This document shows positions 21,675 through 30,459 of a stretch of DNA of 41,848 nt, in pieces. A program made the position numbers and the translations under genes. The notes beneath the pieces are model-generated. The model saw only the letters and a list, made by a program, of their open reading frames with translations. It made no database searches and was not told the DNA's origin. How positions within the stretch are numbered: the stretch's first letter is position 1; each line of letters begins with the position of its first letter. The stretch covers positions 1 through 41,848 of the forward strand of contig JACQFS010000063.1 of NCBI GenBank assembly GCA_016199935.1, read 5' to 3'. The DNA is from Verrucomicrobiota bacterium. Lineage in GTDB: Bacteria > Verrucomicrobiota > Verrucomicrobiia > Limisphaerales > JACQFS01.

Positions 21675-24600
21675 ATGCCGACGCCGGGACTGCACCTTCA
21701 CACGAGCAATCGCCTCGAGGCGCTCGTGGAACGCCTCGTCCGGACTGTGCGCGAGCCGGCGGGCGACCCGTTTGAGCGCGAGACGGTCATCGTCCAGAGC
21801 ACGGGCATGGAGCGCTGGCTGCGGATGGAGATCGCGAAACGGCTCGGCGTCTGCGCGAATTTCAATTTCAGCTTCCCGCGCGATTTTGCGTGGAAGGCCT
21901 TCCGTGCGGTCGAGGCCGGGCTGGCGGCGGAATTGCCCGATGAATCCCCGTTCGACCCGGCGGCCCTGACCTGGCGGGTGCATCGTCTCCTGCCGAAGTT
22001 GAAAGAGTGGCCTGGCTTCGATGCGGTGCGCCATTACCTCGCGGGCGACGACGACGGGCGGAAACAGTTCCAGCTCGCGCGCAACCTCGCCGGCCTCCTC
22101 GACCAGTATCTCATCTACCGGCCGGAAATGATTTTGCGATGGGACGCGGGCGGGCGCCCCGACGACGCGACGGAATTCTGGCAGAGCGAACTGTGGCGCG
22201 CGATCACCGGCGAGATCGGTCGCGACCATCCCGCGCGGCTGATCGGAAAACTGCGCGACCATTTTGCCGCGGGGCGCCGGACCGGTTCCGCCCTGCTGCC
22301 GCGCCTGTCCATCTTTGGCATCTCCGCGCTGCCGCCGTTCTACGTCGAGCTGTTCGCCGCGCTGGCCGGTCAGTGTGAGATCCATCTCTTTCTTCTCCAA
22401 CCCTCGGAGGAATACTGGGGCGACGTGCAGTCCGCGCCGGAGAAACTCAAGGCGCTCCGCTCCGCGCCCGGTGCCGGGGCGGCGGGACTGCACCTCGAAG
22501 GCGGCAACCGTCTGCTCGGTTCGCTCGGCGCGTTGGGGCGTGATTTTCTGGGCGTCCTGATCGGCGCGACCGAGTTCGACCCGGACGCGGATTTTTCCGA
22601 ACCCAAAGGCGGCGCGCTGCTTCACGCCATCCAGTCCGACATCCTTCACCTGTGCGACGGCGGCGGGGAAGGCGCGAAGCGCCAGCTCGCGGCGGGCGAT
22701 GACTCGGTGGAAATTCACAACTGCCACGGCGCGCTGCGCGAACTCGAAGTCCTGCGTGACCGGATGCTCGACTGGTTCCAGCGCGATCCGGAGCTGCGTC
22801 CGCGCGACATCCTCGTGATGATGCCCGATCTCGAACGCTACGCGCCGCTCGTGGCGGCCGTCTTCGGCGCGGCGGGGCCGGGCGGGGCGCACATCCCCTT
22901 CAGCGTGGCGGACGTCGGCGCGCGCCGCGAGAGCCACGCGGTCGGCGCGTTCCTCGCGCTGCTGAACCTCGCGGGCACGCGGCTCGGCTCGGCGTCGGTG
23001 ATGGCGTTGCTGGAGTCGGCCGCGGTGCGCGCGCGGTTTGATTTTGCGGAGGCGGATCTGCCGCAACTGCGCGAGTGGATCGAGGCCGCGGGCATCCGCT
23101 GGGGCCGCGACGCCGCGCATCGCGGGCAGTTGAACCTTCCCGCGCTGGCGCAAAACACCTGGCGCACCGGGCTGGATCGCCTGCTCCTTGGCTGCGCGAT
23201 GCGCGGGCGCGGGGAAAATATTTTCGCCGGCATCCTGCCGTGCGACGGCCTCGAGGGAAAAACGGCGGAGACGCTGGGCCGCTTCGCGGACTTCGCGGAA
23301 AAACTTTTCGCCGTGCTCGCCGAACTGGAGCACGCCCGGCCGGTGGATGACTGGATGCGCCTGCTGACGCGCCTGCTCGACGATTTCTTCGCGCCCGGCG
23401 AAGGGGCGGAGCCTGAGTTGCAACTCATCCGCTCGGCGCTGGCGCAGTTGCGCGCGGCGGCGCGGCTGGCGGCGAGCGACGCCCCGGTCTCTCTCGCCGT
23501 CGTCCTCGAAGCCCTCACGCCGATGCTCGACGCGGACTCGGTGCATTCCGGATTCCTCACCGGCCGCGTCACCTTCGGCGCGCTCAAGCCGATGCGCAGC
23601 GTGCCCTTCAAGATCATCTGCCTCGTGGGCATGAACGACGGCCGCTTCCCGCGCAGCGATCCGCGTCACGGCTTCGACCTGATGACGCGCGCGCCGCGGT
23701 TGGGCGACCGCTCGGTGCGCGAGGACGATCGCTATCTTTTTCTCGAAACCCTCCTCTCCGCGCGCGCGCGGCTCTTCATCAGCTACACCGGCCAAAGCAT
23801 CCGCGACAACTCGCCCGCGCCGCCGTCGGTGCTCGTGAGCGAGTTGCTCGACTACGCTCGCTCCAGTTTCACCGCGTCCGATGGCGGCGACGTGGAGAAG
23901 CACCTCTGCTTCCAGCACCGGCTCCAGGCGTTTCACTCTGCCTACTTTGAAAAGGGCGGACGGCTCTTCAGTTATTCGGCGGAAAATTTGCGCGCGTGCG
24001 AGGCGCTTCGGAAGCCGCCGGCTGCGGGCCGTTTTTTCACCACGCCGCTCGCGCCGTCCGCCGGCGATGACTGGCGCACCGTCGCCGTGGACGAGCTGGC
24101 GGAATTTTTCGCCAACCCGTCGCGCTTCCTCGCCACGCGCCGGCTCAACCTCCGGCTCGCCCGCACCGAAGCCGCGCTCGACGAGCGCGAGCCGTTTGAG
24201 ATCGCCGGCCTCGGTGGCTTCCAGGTGCGCGAGGCGCTGCTCGACGCCACGCTCGCGGGCGCGGGCCGCGACGCGCGCCGGGCGCGGCTGCGCGCCGCCG
24301 GGCAGCTTCCGCTCGGCAGCATCGGCGACGCGGAGTTCGAGCGGCTCGCGGATGAACTGGAGCCACTGGCCGCCGCCGTCGCCGCGCTCGGCGCGGGCGC
24401 GCCGTGCGAGCCGGTGTGCGTGGACCTCGCGCTCGGAGATTTCCGCCTCACTGGCCACCTCGCGGGAGTGCGTCACCGCGGGCTGCTGCAATTTCGCCCC
24501 GGCAAACTGAAGGGCCGCGACCTCGTGCGCGCGTGGGTGCGGCATCTCGTGTGGAACGCGCTGCCGGGCGGGGCGGAGGAACGCGCGAGCTTCGTTGTCG

Positions 24601-24944
24601 GCCTTGGGGAAGAGGGCGGTGTGGACCAGCGGCGATTCCGTCCCGTGGCGGACGCGCCCGCAAAACTCCGGGACTTGCTCGCGCTCTACGCGCGCGGCCT
24701 GTGCGAGCCGTTGAAATTTTTCCCCGAGTCCGCGCTGGTGCTGCACGAAACGGTGAAGTCCAAAAAATCGCCACTCGACCGCGCGCGCACCAAGTGGCTG
24801 GGCGGCGAGCGAAACCGCGGCGAGTGCGAGGACGAATACTTCGACCTTTTCTTCCGCGACACCGACCCGGTGGATGAGGAATTCGCCGGCCTCGCGCAGA
24901 GCATCGTGGCACCGCTGCTGGAACATCTGGAGGAAACGCCATGA
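21675..24944 (+). CDS. recC: Exodeoxyribonuclease V subunit gamma (RecC)
   Basis: Chi-recognition subunit of the RecBCD helicase-nuclease that processes double-strand breaks for RecA. The 1089-residue protein starts at LHLHTSNRLEALVERLV, the family N-terminus, and continues with VIVQSTGMERWLRMEIA, ILVMMPDLERYAPLV, VGMNDGRFPRSDPRHGFDLM and ISYTGQSIRDNSPAPPSVLV, all RecC landmarks. Length is close to E. coli RecC (1122). The frame is open upstream to 21633; the ATG at 21675 is chosen because it puts the conserved LHLHTS strand near residue 6. Its stop overlaps the recB start (ATGA), so recC, recB and recD form a coupled operon. Confidence 0.95.
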   Translation: MPTPGLHLHTSNRLEALVERLVRTVREPAGDPFERETVIVQSTGMERWLRMEIAKRLGVCANFNFSFPRDFAWKAFRAVEAGLAAELPDESPFDPAALTWRVHRLLPKLKEWPGFDAVRHYLAGDDDGRKQFQLARNLAGLLDQYLIYRPEMILRWDAGGRPDDATEFWQSELWRAITGEIGRDHPARLIGKLRDHFAAGRRTGSALLPRLSIFGISALPPFYVELFAALAGQCEIHLFLLQPSEEYWGDVQSAPEKLKALRSAPGAGAAGLHLEGGNRLLGSLGALGRDFLGVLIGATEFDPDADFSEPKGGALLHAIQSDILHLCDGGGEGAKRQLAAGDDSVEIHNCHGALRELEVLRDRMLDWFQRDPELRPRDILVMMPDLERYAPLVAAVFGAAGPGGAHIPFSVADVGARRESHAVGAFLALLNLAGTRLGSASVMALLESAAVRARFDFAEADLPQLREWIEAAGIRWGRDAAHRGQLNLPALAQNTWRTGLDRLLLGCAMRGRGENIFAGILPCDGLEGKTAETLGRFADFAEKLFAVLAELEHARPVDDWMRLLTRLLDDFFAPGEGAEPELQLIRSALAQLRAAARLAASDAPVSLAVVLEALTPMLDADSVHSGFLTGRVTFGALKPMRSVPFKIICLVGMNDGRFPRSDPRHGFDLMTRAPRLGDRSVREDDRYLFLETLLSARARLFISYTGQSIRDNSPAPPSVLVSELLDYARSSFTASDGGDVEKHLCFQHRLQAFHSAYFEKGGRLFSYSAENLRACEALRKPPAAGRFFTTPLAPSAGDDWRTVAVDELAEFFANPSRFLATRRLNLRLARTEAALDEREPFEIAGLGGFQVREALLDATLAGAGRDARRARLRAAGQLPLGSIGDAEFERLADELEPLAAAVAALGAGAPCEPVCVDLALGDFRLTGHLAGVRHRGLLQFRPGKLKGRDLVRAWVRHLVWNALPGGAEERASFVVGLGEEGGVDQRRFRPVADAPAKLRDLLALYARGLCEPLKFFPESALVLHETVKSKKSPLDRARTKWLGGERNRGECEDEYFDLFFRDTDPVDEEFAGLAQSIVAPLLEHLEETP

Positions 24945-27900
24945 GCGCGAACTTCAACCTTGTGACGGCGGACCTGCTTCCCGGCACGACCCTGCTCCAG
25001 GCGAGCGCGGGCACGGGGAAGACGCACACGCTCGCGGGGCTGTTCCTGCGCCTGATCGTCGAGCAGGGGCTGGAGGTGGATGAGATTCTGGTCGTCACGT
25101 TCACCGAGGCGGCGACGGAGGAACTGCGCGACCGCATCCGCAAGACGCTCGCGCGCGCGGCGGAGGATTTCCGGTCGGGCAGCAGCACGGACGAACTCAC
25201 TGCCGCGCTGCTCGCGCGCGTGCCGGACCGCCCGCGCGCGGCGACGCGGCTGCGCGAGTCGCTCAACGCCTTCGACACCGCGGCGGTCTTCACCCTCCAC
25301 GGCTTCTGCCAGCGGTTGTTGCGCGACCGCGCGTTCGAGAGCGGCGGCCTGTTCGATGTGGAGTTGGTCACCGATCAGACGGAGTTGCTGCGCGAGGTGG
25401 CCGACGATTTCTGGCGGCGGCAGCTTTACGGGGCGACACCGTTTCGCGTGGCGCTGGCGCGCGGGGGCGGCCTCACGCCTGATGCGCTGCTCGCGCTGCT
25501 CAAGTCATCACTCAACCACCACGATGTGCAAGTGGTCTGCAACGCGGGCCCGCGCACCGCCGACGAGTGTGCGCAGGCGGCGGACGCGGCGCTCGCCCGC
25601 GCGCGTGAACTCTGGGCCGCCGAGTCCGAAATCATCCGCTCGCATTTCGGCGACTTGGCGGAGTGGGCGAACAAGCCTTACAACCGCAGCGGGGAAATGG
25701 AGACGGCGTTCCGTCTCGTGGATGCCGGATTCACCGCGGGACGCGTCGGCGAGGACGAACTGGCGGCGTTGCTCCTGTTCAGTTCCTCCGCACTGGCGGA
25801 CGCGGAGAACCGAGTCAGGAAGCGGGGCGTGCCGCCGCACGTTTTTTTTGACGCCTGTGAATCCCTCCGGCAAACCACGCGGCTGTGGAACGTGGCGCTG
25901 CGCCGCGAGTTCCTTACGGCGGCGCGCGGCGAGTTGGCGCAGCGGAAGGAACGACTCAAGGTCCGTTCGTATGACGACCTGCTCACACGCGCGCGCGCGG
26001 CGCTGCGGGGCGACGGCGGCGCCGGCCTCGTGCGCGCGACGCGCCAGCAGTTCAAGGCGGCGCTGATTGACGAGTTCCAGGATACCGACCCGGTGCAGTG
26101 GGAAATCTTCCGCACGCTGTTTGCGGCGGAACGCGAAACTTCATCTCCGCGCGTTCCGGCCTCGAAACCGGATTCGCAACGCGCCGATCTGGAGATCGGC
26201 GCTCCCTTCCTCTTCCTCATCGGCGATCCCAAGCAGGCCATCTACAGTTTTCGCGGCGCGGACATTTTCACCTACCTCGACGCGGCGGAACGGGCGGAGC
26301 GCGGCTTCACGCTCGGGACCAACTGGCGCTCCGAGAGCGGCCTCGTGGGCGCGGTCAACACGCTCTTCGACCGGCCGGCCGGCGCGCCGTTTGTCTTTGG
26401 CGAAATTCCGTTCGAGCGCGTGCAGCCCTCGCCCCGGGCGGACGACGCGCGGCTTACGTTCGCGGGCCGGCGCGAGCCGCCGATGCAAATCTGGTTCCTG
26501 CCGCGCGACGAAAAGCCGGTCGCCAAAGGCAAGGCCGAGGAAAAAATCGTGGCGGCCGTCGCGGGCGAAATCACGCGGCTGATGAACAGCGAGGCGCGCA
26601 TCGGCGCGCGGCCGTTGCGCCACGAGGACATCGCGGTGCTCACGATGACCAATGCGCAGGCCGACCTCGTGCAGCGTGCGCTCGCGCGCGCCGGCGTGCC
26701 GGGCGTGCTGCACACGGAGCGGAGCGTCTTTGAGAGCCGCGAGGCGGGAGATTTGTTGCGCGTGCTCGCGGCCATCGGTGAGCCGGGCAACGAGAAGTGG
26801 CTCCGCGCCGCGCTCGCCACGCCGCTGTTTGGCGAAAGCGCGAGCGACCTTGCGGCCTACGAGTCGGACGAGGCGGCGTGGCAGCAGCGGCGCGAGCAGT
26901 TTCAAAAATGGTTCGAGATGTGGGAGGCGGATCGCTTTGCCGTGATGTTCCGGCGGCTGCTGGCGGAGGCGGGCGTGCGCGAGCGCTTGCTCTCACGGCC
27001 CGAGGGCGAGCGAGTGCTGACGAACACGCTGCACCTCGGCGAGTTGCTGCACCGCGCCGAGGTGGAGGAGCGGCTCGGCCCGGGCGGGCTGTTGAAATGG
27101 TTCGCCGCGCGCCTGCACGACGAGGGCGCGGCGGCGGACGAGCATCAGCTCCGGCTCGAACGCGACGACAACGCGGTGCGCATCGTCACCGTCCACAAGA
27201 GCAAGGGCCTGCAATATGGAATCGTCTTCGCGCCCTTCTGCTGGCGCGACTCGGAGCCGCGGGCGGGCGACGTGGTTTTTCATGACGAGGCCAGCCACGC
27301 CCGCGTGCGCGACCTCGGACCGGAAATTTCGGCGGAGCGGCGTCACCGCGCGCAACGCGAGGCGCTCGCGGAAAATGTCCGCCTGCTCTACGTCGCGCTC
27401 ACGCGCGCGGTGCACCGCTGCCATTTCGCCTGGGGCGCGATCAACACGGCGGAAACCTCCGCGCCCGCGTGGCTGCTGCACGGGCACCGCGCGGACGGGA
27501 GCGAGCCGTTTGAGCTGAACTGGAGCGAGGTGACGGATGACGACTTGCGCGCGGACCTCAGTGGCATCGTGGAGAAAAGCGGCGGCACGATTGAACTGAA
27601 CGACCTGCCAGAGGCTGATGCTGCGGGCGCACCTGAAGAAAATGTCGCGCCGCAGCCGCTGAAGGCGCGGACATTCACCGGCACTATCCACGACGACTGG
27701 CGCGTCGCGAGTTTTTCCTCGCTCACGGCGTCGGGCGCCGCGGAGCAGCCGGACTACGACTCCTCGGAACGGCGCGAAGCTCCGGCGGAGCCGGCGGCGG
27801 GCATCTTCGCGTTCCCGCGCGGGGCGCGGCCGGGCACGTGCCTGCACAAAATTTTTGAGAAGCTGGAATTCGCCGCGGAGGAGCCGGACGTGCGCGCGCT

Positions 27901-28540
27901 CGTGGCGGAGCAGCTCCAGCGTTTTGGATTTTCCGACCGCGAACACGGTGCGGGCGTCGCGCAAATGGTGCGGCGGGTTCTGTCCGCGCGGCTCGGTGAC
28001 GAATCCGGCGCCTTCGCGCTGTCGCAGGTGGCCAACCCCGACCGCCTCAACGAACTGGAGTTTCACCTGCCGATGAAACGGCTCGCGGCGCAGGGACTGG
28101 CCCGCGTGTTCGGCGGCACTGCGCCGGAATTCAGCGAGCGCCTGGCAACGCTCGGCTTCGCGCCGCAGGAGGGTTTGCTCAAGGGCTTTCTCGACCTCCT
28201 GTTCCGCTTCGACGGGAAATTCTATCTCGTGGACTGGAAATCGAACTGGCTCGGCGGGCGGGTGGAGGACTATTCGCAAAGCGCGATGGCGGCGGAGATG
28301 GAACGGAATTTTTACACGCTGCAATATCACCTCTACGTCGTGGCGCTGAAGCGCTGGCTGGAGTCGCGCGTGCCGGGCTTCGACTACTCACGCGACTTCG
28401 GCGGGGTGTTCTATCTTTTCCTGCGCGGCGTGGAGCCGGCGCGGCCGGAGCTGGGAATTTTCCGCGACCGGCCGTCGGCGGAACTCGTCGCGGAGTTGAG
28501 CCACGTGTTGCTGGCGGAGCCGGAGGAGGGCGTGCAATGA
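24941..28540 (+). CDS. recB: Exodeoxyribonuclease V subunit beta (RecB)
   Basis: The 3'-to-5' helicase and nuclease subunit of RecBCD, 1199 residues. Helicase motifs are present in order: Walker A SAGTGKTHT near residue 23, VVTFTEAATEELRDRI, Walker B DEFQDTDPVQW, GDPKQAIYSFRGADIF, IVTVHKSKGLQY and LLYVALTRAVHRC. The C-terminal nuclease domain follows with GTCLHKIFE, then GFLDLLFRFDGKFYLVDWKSN (written as GFLDLLF and YLVDWKSN), which supplies the metal-binding Asp, Asp and Lys. Both activities should be intact. Residues 401-421 before the GDPKQ motif are extra relative to E. coli RecB and include a perfect DNA palindrome. It overlaps recC and recD by four bases each. Confidence 0.95.
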   Translation: MSANFNLVTADLLPGTTLLQASAGTGKTHTLAGLFLRLIVEQGLEVDEILVVTFTEAATEELRDRIRKTLARAAEDFRSGSSTDELTAALLARVPDRPRAATRLRESLNAFDTAAVFTLHGFCQRLLRDRAFESGGLFDVELVTDQTELLREVADDFWRRQLYGATPFRVALARGGGLTPDALLALLKSSLNHHDVQVVCNAGPRTADECAQAADAALARARELWAAESEIIRSHFGDLAEWANKPYNRSGEMETAFRLVDAGFTAGRVGEDELAALLLFSSSALADAENRVRKRGVPPHVFFDACESLRQTTRLWNVALRREFLTAARGELAQRKERLKVRSYDDLLTRARAALRGDGGAGLVRATRQQFKAALIDEFQDTDPVQWEIFRTLFAAERETSSPRVPASKPDSQRADLEIGAPFLFLIGDPKQAIYSFRGADIFTYLDAAERAERGFTLGTNWRSESGLVGAVNTLFDRPAGAPFVFGEIPFERVQPSPRADDARLTFAGRREPPMQIWFLPRDEKPVAKGKAEEKIVAAVAGEITRLMNSEARIGARPLRHEDIAVLTMTNAQADLVQRALARAGVPGVLHTERSVFESREAGDLLRVLAAIGEPGNEKWLRAALATPLFGESASDLAAYESDEAAWQQRREQFQKWFEMWEADRFAVMFRRLLAEAGVRERLLSRPEGERVLTNTLHLGELLHRAEVEERLGPGGLLKWFAARLHDEGAAADEHQLRLERDDNAVRIVTVHKSKGLQYGIVFAPFCWRDSEPRAGDVVFHDEASHARVRDLGPEISAERRHRAQREALAENVRLLYVALTRAVHRCHFAWGAINTAETSAPAWLLHGHRADGSEPFELNWSEVTDDDLRADLSGIVEKSGGTIELNDLPEADAAGAPEENVAPQPLKARTFTGTIHDDWRVASFSSLTASGAAEQPDYDSSERREAPAEPAAGIFAFPRGARPGTCLHKIFEKLEFAAEEPDVRALVAEQLQRFGFSDREHGAGVAQMVRRVLSARLGDESGAFALSQVANPDRLNELEFHLPMKRLAAQGLARVFGGTAPEFSERLATLGFAPQEGLLKGFLDLLFRFDGKFYLVDWKSNWLGGRVEDYSQSAMAAEMERNFYTLQYHLYVVALKRWLESRVPGFDYSRDFGGVFYLFLRGVEPARPELGIFRDRPSAELVAELSHVLLAEPEEGVQ
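26141..26203. repeat. Palindrome-bearing in-frame insert in recB
   Basis: GCGCCGATCT-GG-AGATCGGCGC (26181-26202) is a perfect 10-bp stem with a two-base loop followed by GCTCCC; a smaller TCCGG/CCGGA pair lies at 26155-26172. The segment encodes about 21 residues (SSPRVPASKPDSQ then RADLEIGA) just before FLFLIGDPKQ. The GCGCTCC end matches the intergenic palindrome at 18.9 kb. Confidence 0.65.
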
Positions 28541-30384
28541 AATGGGAAACTTCAGAACGGCTGCTCGCGCATTCCGCTTTCACGGAACTGGACCGGCACT
28601 TCGCGCGGCTGATGGAGCGGTTGGCGGGCGGCGACGCGCCGGCCGTGGCGCTCGCGGCGGCGCTGGCGAGCGAGCGCGTGCGCGAGGGGCACACGCGTTT
28701 CAACGTGAGCGACGCCACGGGGCATCCGGTTTTCTGCAACGATGGGGATGCACCGCCGCTGGCGGTGCCTGACGTGAAGGAATGGCAGGTGTTGCTGCAC
28801 GCGTCGCCCGTGGTCGGCAGAGCAGGGGAGTTGAAACCGCTCGTGCTCGATGACGCAGGCCGGCTGTATCTGCACCGGTTGTGGGAGGACGAGCAGACGG
28901 TGGCGCGCGGCGTGCGCGAACGCTGCGGCGCGGCGGTGGAGTTGCGCGATGAGAAATTGCTGGCGGAGAGTTCGAAAAAATACTTCCCCCCTTCGCCGCC
29001 GGGCGAAACGGACTGGCAGCAGGTCGCCGCGCTGGCCGCGTTGCGGAATCGTTTCACCGTCATCTCCGGCGGCCCCGGCACGGGCAAGACGCGCACGGTC
29101 GGCGTGCTGCTCGCCCTGTGGCTGGAGCAATCGCCCGCCGCGCGCGTGGCGCTCGCGGCGCCCACGGGCAAGGCGGCGGCGCGATTGCAAGAATCGGTGG
29201 CGGGGCTGGCAGAGACGCTCAAGTTCCCGCGCGCCCTCAACGCGCGGCTGCCGAAAGAGGCGAAGACCCTGCACCGTCTGCTCGGCCTCGTGCCGGGCGG
29301 CGGGGAGCCGAAGTTCAACGAAAAGAATCCGCTGCCTTTCGACACGGTGATCGTGGATGAGGCGAGCATGGTGGATTTGTCTGTGATGGCGAAATTGCTC
29401 CGGGCATTGCGACCGGACGCGCGCCTCGTGCTCGTGGGCGACAAGGATCAACTCGCCTCGGTGGACGCGGGCGCGGTGCTCGGCGACATCGGTGCGGCGG
29501 CAGGCGGAGTGGTGGCGAAGGCGGTGGTGCAGTTGCGGAAAAATTTCCGCTTCGGCGCGACGGGGGAACTGGCGGCCTTGAGCATGGCCGTGAACGCGGG
29601 CGAGGTGGAACGGGTGCAGGAGATCGCCCGCCGCGCGAAGGCTGCGGGAACGGGGGAAGGGGCGAAAGGGAGGGCGGGGGAGCAGGGCGAGTCGTTGCCG
29701 GGAGGCGGGACTGGGGCTTCCGACATGTCCGCCGTCATCTTCCGCGACGCACCGGCGCCGGCTGGGTTGAAGACGGCGTTGCACGCGACGGTGCTCGCAA
29801 ATTTTCTCCCGATGCTGCGCGAGGCGGATCCGGCGAAGGCGCTCGCGGCGCTCAGCCGGTTCCGCATCCTGTGCGCGCTGCGCGAGGGGCCGTTGGGCGT
29901 CGCGAATCTCAACCGGCTCGTGGAGGACATTCTCGCGGAGGCCGGCGTCATCGAGCCGGGCACGCGGTGGTATGCGGGCCGGCCGGTGCTCGTGACGCGC
30001 AATGATCATTCGCTGAAGCTGTTCAACGGCGATCTCGGCGTGGTGCTGCACGATGACGGCGGAGATTTGTGCGCGTGCTTCGGAGCGGCGGATGGGGGGG
30101 TAAAAATATTTCCACCCATCCGGCTGCCCGAACATGAAACCGTGTTCGCGATGACGGTGCACAAGAGCCAGGGGTCGGAGTTCGACGAGGTGCTTTTGAT
30201 TCTTCCCGACGCGGCGAGTCCGGTGTTGAGCCGCGAACTGCTTTACACGGGGCTTACGCGCGCGCGTCGGTCAGTGGAAATTTGGGCGGGAGCGGAAACT
30301 TTGGCGGCCGCGACCCGCCGGCCGCTGGCACGGGAGTCTGGGCTCGGAGAAAGGTTGCGGGCTGCCCCGGAAACTGCCAAATGA
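28537..30384 (+). CDS. recD: Exodeoxyribonuclease V subunit alpha (RecD)
   Basis: The 5'-to-3' helicase subunit of RecBCD, 615 residues, similar in length to E. coli RecD (608). It has the N-terminal RecB-interacting helical region, Walker A ISGGPGTGKTRTVGVL, ALAAPTGKAAARLQESV, Walker B VIVDEASMVDL, VGDKDQLASVDAGAVLGDI and motif VI region TVHKSQGSEFDEVLLILP with LLYTGLTRARRSVEI. These support an active SF1B helicase. Two stretches carry repeat-like DNA: a palindrome at 28750-28768 and a G-rich run at 29648-29690. It closes the recCBD operon; no terminator hairpin is obvious, and the next 75 bp carry a putative promoter. Confidence 0.95.
   Translation: MKWETSERLLAHSAFTELDRHFARLMERLAGGDAPAVALAAALASERVREGHTRFNVSDATGHPVFCNDGDAPPLAVPDVKEWQVLLHASPVVGRAGELKPLVLDDAGRLYLHRLWEDEQTVARGVRERCGAAVELRDEKLLAESSKKYFPPSPPGETDWQQVAALAALRNRFTVISGGPGTGKTRTVGVLLALWLEQSPAARVALAAPTGKAAARLQESVAGLAETLKFPRALNARLPKEAKTLHRLLGLVPGGGEPKFNEKNPLPFDTVIVDEASMVDLSVMAKLLRALRPDARLVLVGDKDQLASVDAGAVLGDIGAAAGGVVAKAVVQLRKNFRFGATGELAALSMAVNAGEVERVQEIARRAKAAGTGEGAKGRAGEQGESLPGGGTGASDMSAVIFRDAPAPAGLKTALHATVLANFLPMLREADPAKALAALSRFRILCALREGPLGVANLNRLVEDILAEAGVIEPGTRWYAGRPVLVTRNDHSLKLFNGDLGVVLHDDGGDLCACFGAADGGVKIFPPIRLPEHETVFAMTVHKSQGSEFDEVLLILPDAASPVLSRELLYTGLTRARRSVEIWAGAETLAAATRRPLARESGLGERLRAAPETAK
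28750..28768. repeat. Perfect palindrome in recD coding sequence
   Basis: GCACCGCC-GCT-GGCGGTGC, 8-bp stem with a 3-base loop, encoding DAPPLAVP in frame. Same tight-hairpin design as the elements in leuS and at 18.8 kb. Confidence 0.5.
29648..29690. repeat. G-rich low-complexity in-frame tract in recD
   Basis: Near-tandem GGGGGAAGGGGCGAAAGGGA-type units on the plus strand encode GTGEGAKGRAGEQGE, a flexible linker with no helicase motif. Together with the tandem repeat in the M16 gene it suggests repeat arms captured in reading frames. Confidence 0.45.
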
Positions 30385-30395
30385 TCGCAACCTTT

Positions 30396-30425
30396 TTGAA
30401 CGAAACTTTTTTGAATGAGTATTTT
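30396..30425 (+). promoter_or_regulatory. Possible promoter of the DUF1501 cluster
   Basis: TTGAAC (30396-30401), an 18-base spacer and TATTTT (30420-30425) lie in the only AT-rich part of the recD to DUF1501 gap. The spacer itself contains a second CTTTTTTGAA string, so another -35 choice is possible. Confidence 0.35.
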
Positions 30426-30459
30426 TTGCGCGGCGTCCCTTTAACGAACAAACAATGAC

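Noticed and set aside
21660-24926. 1088-codon minus-strand frame opposite recC
   Set aside because: Mirror frame of recC; no domain and no start context.
30326-30345. TGGCACG string at the end of recD as a promoter for the DUF1501 cluster
   Set aside because: The -12 GC is missing at ten bases, and it lies within coding sequence more than 100 bp from the start codon.
21433-30384. RecBCD plus small ORF as a defence island
   Set aside because: recCBD is an ordinary repair operon here; the small ORF has no defence-related motif and no restriction, toxin or nuclease gene adjoins except the broken GIY-YIG gene at the tRNA.
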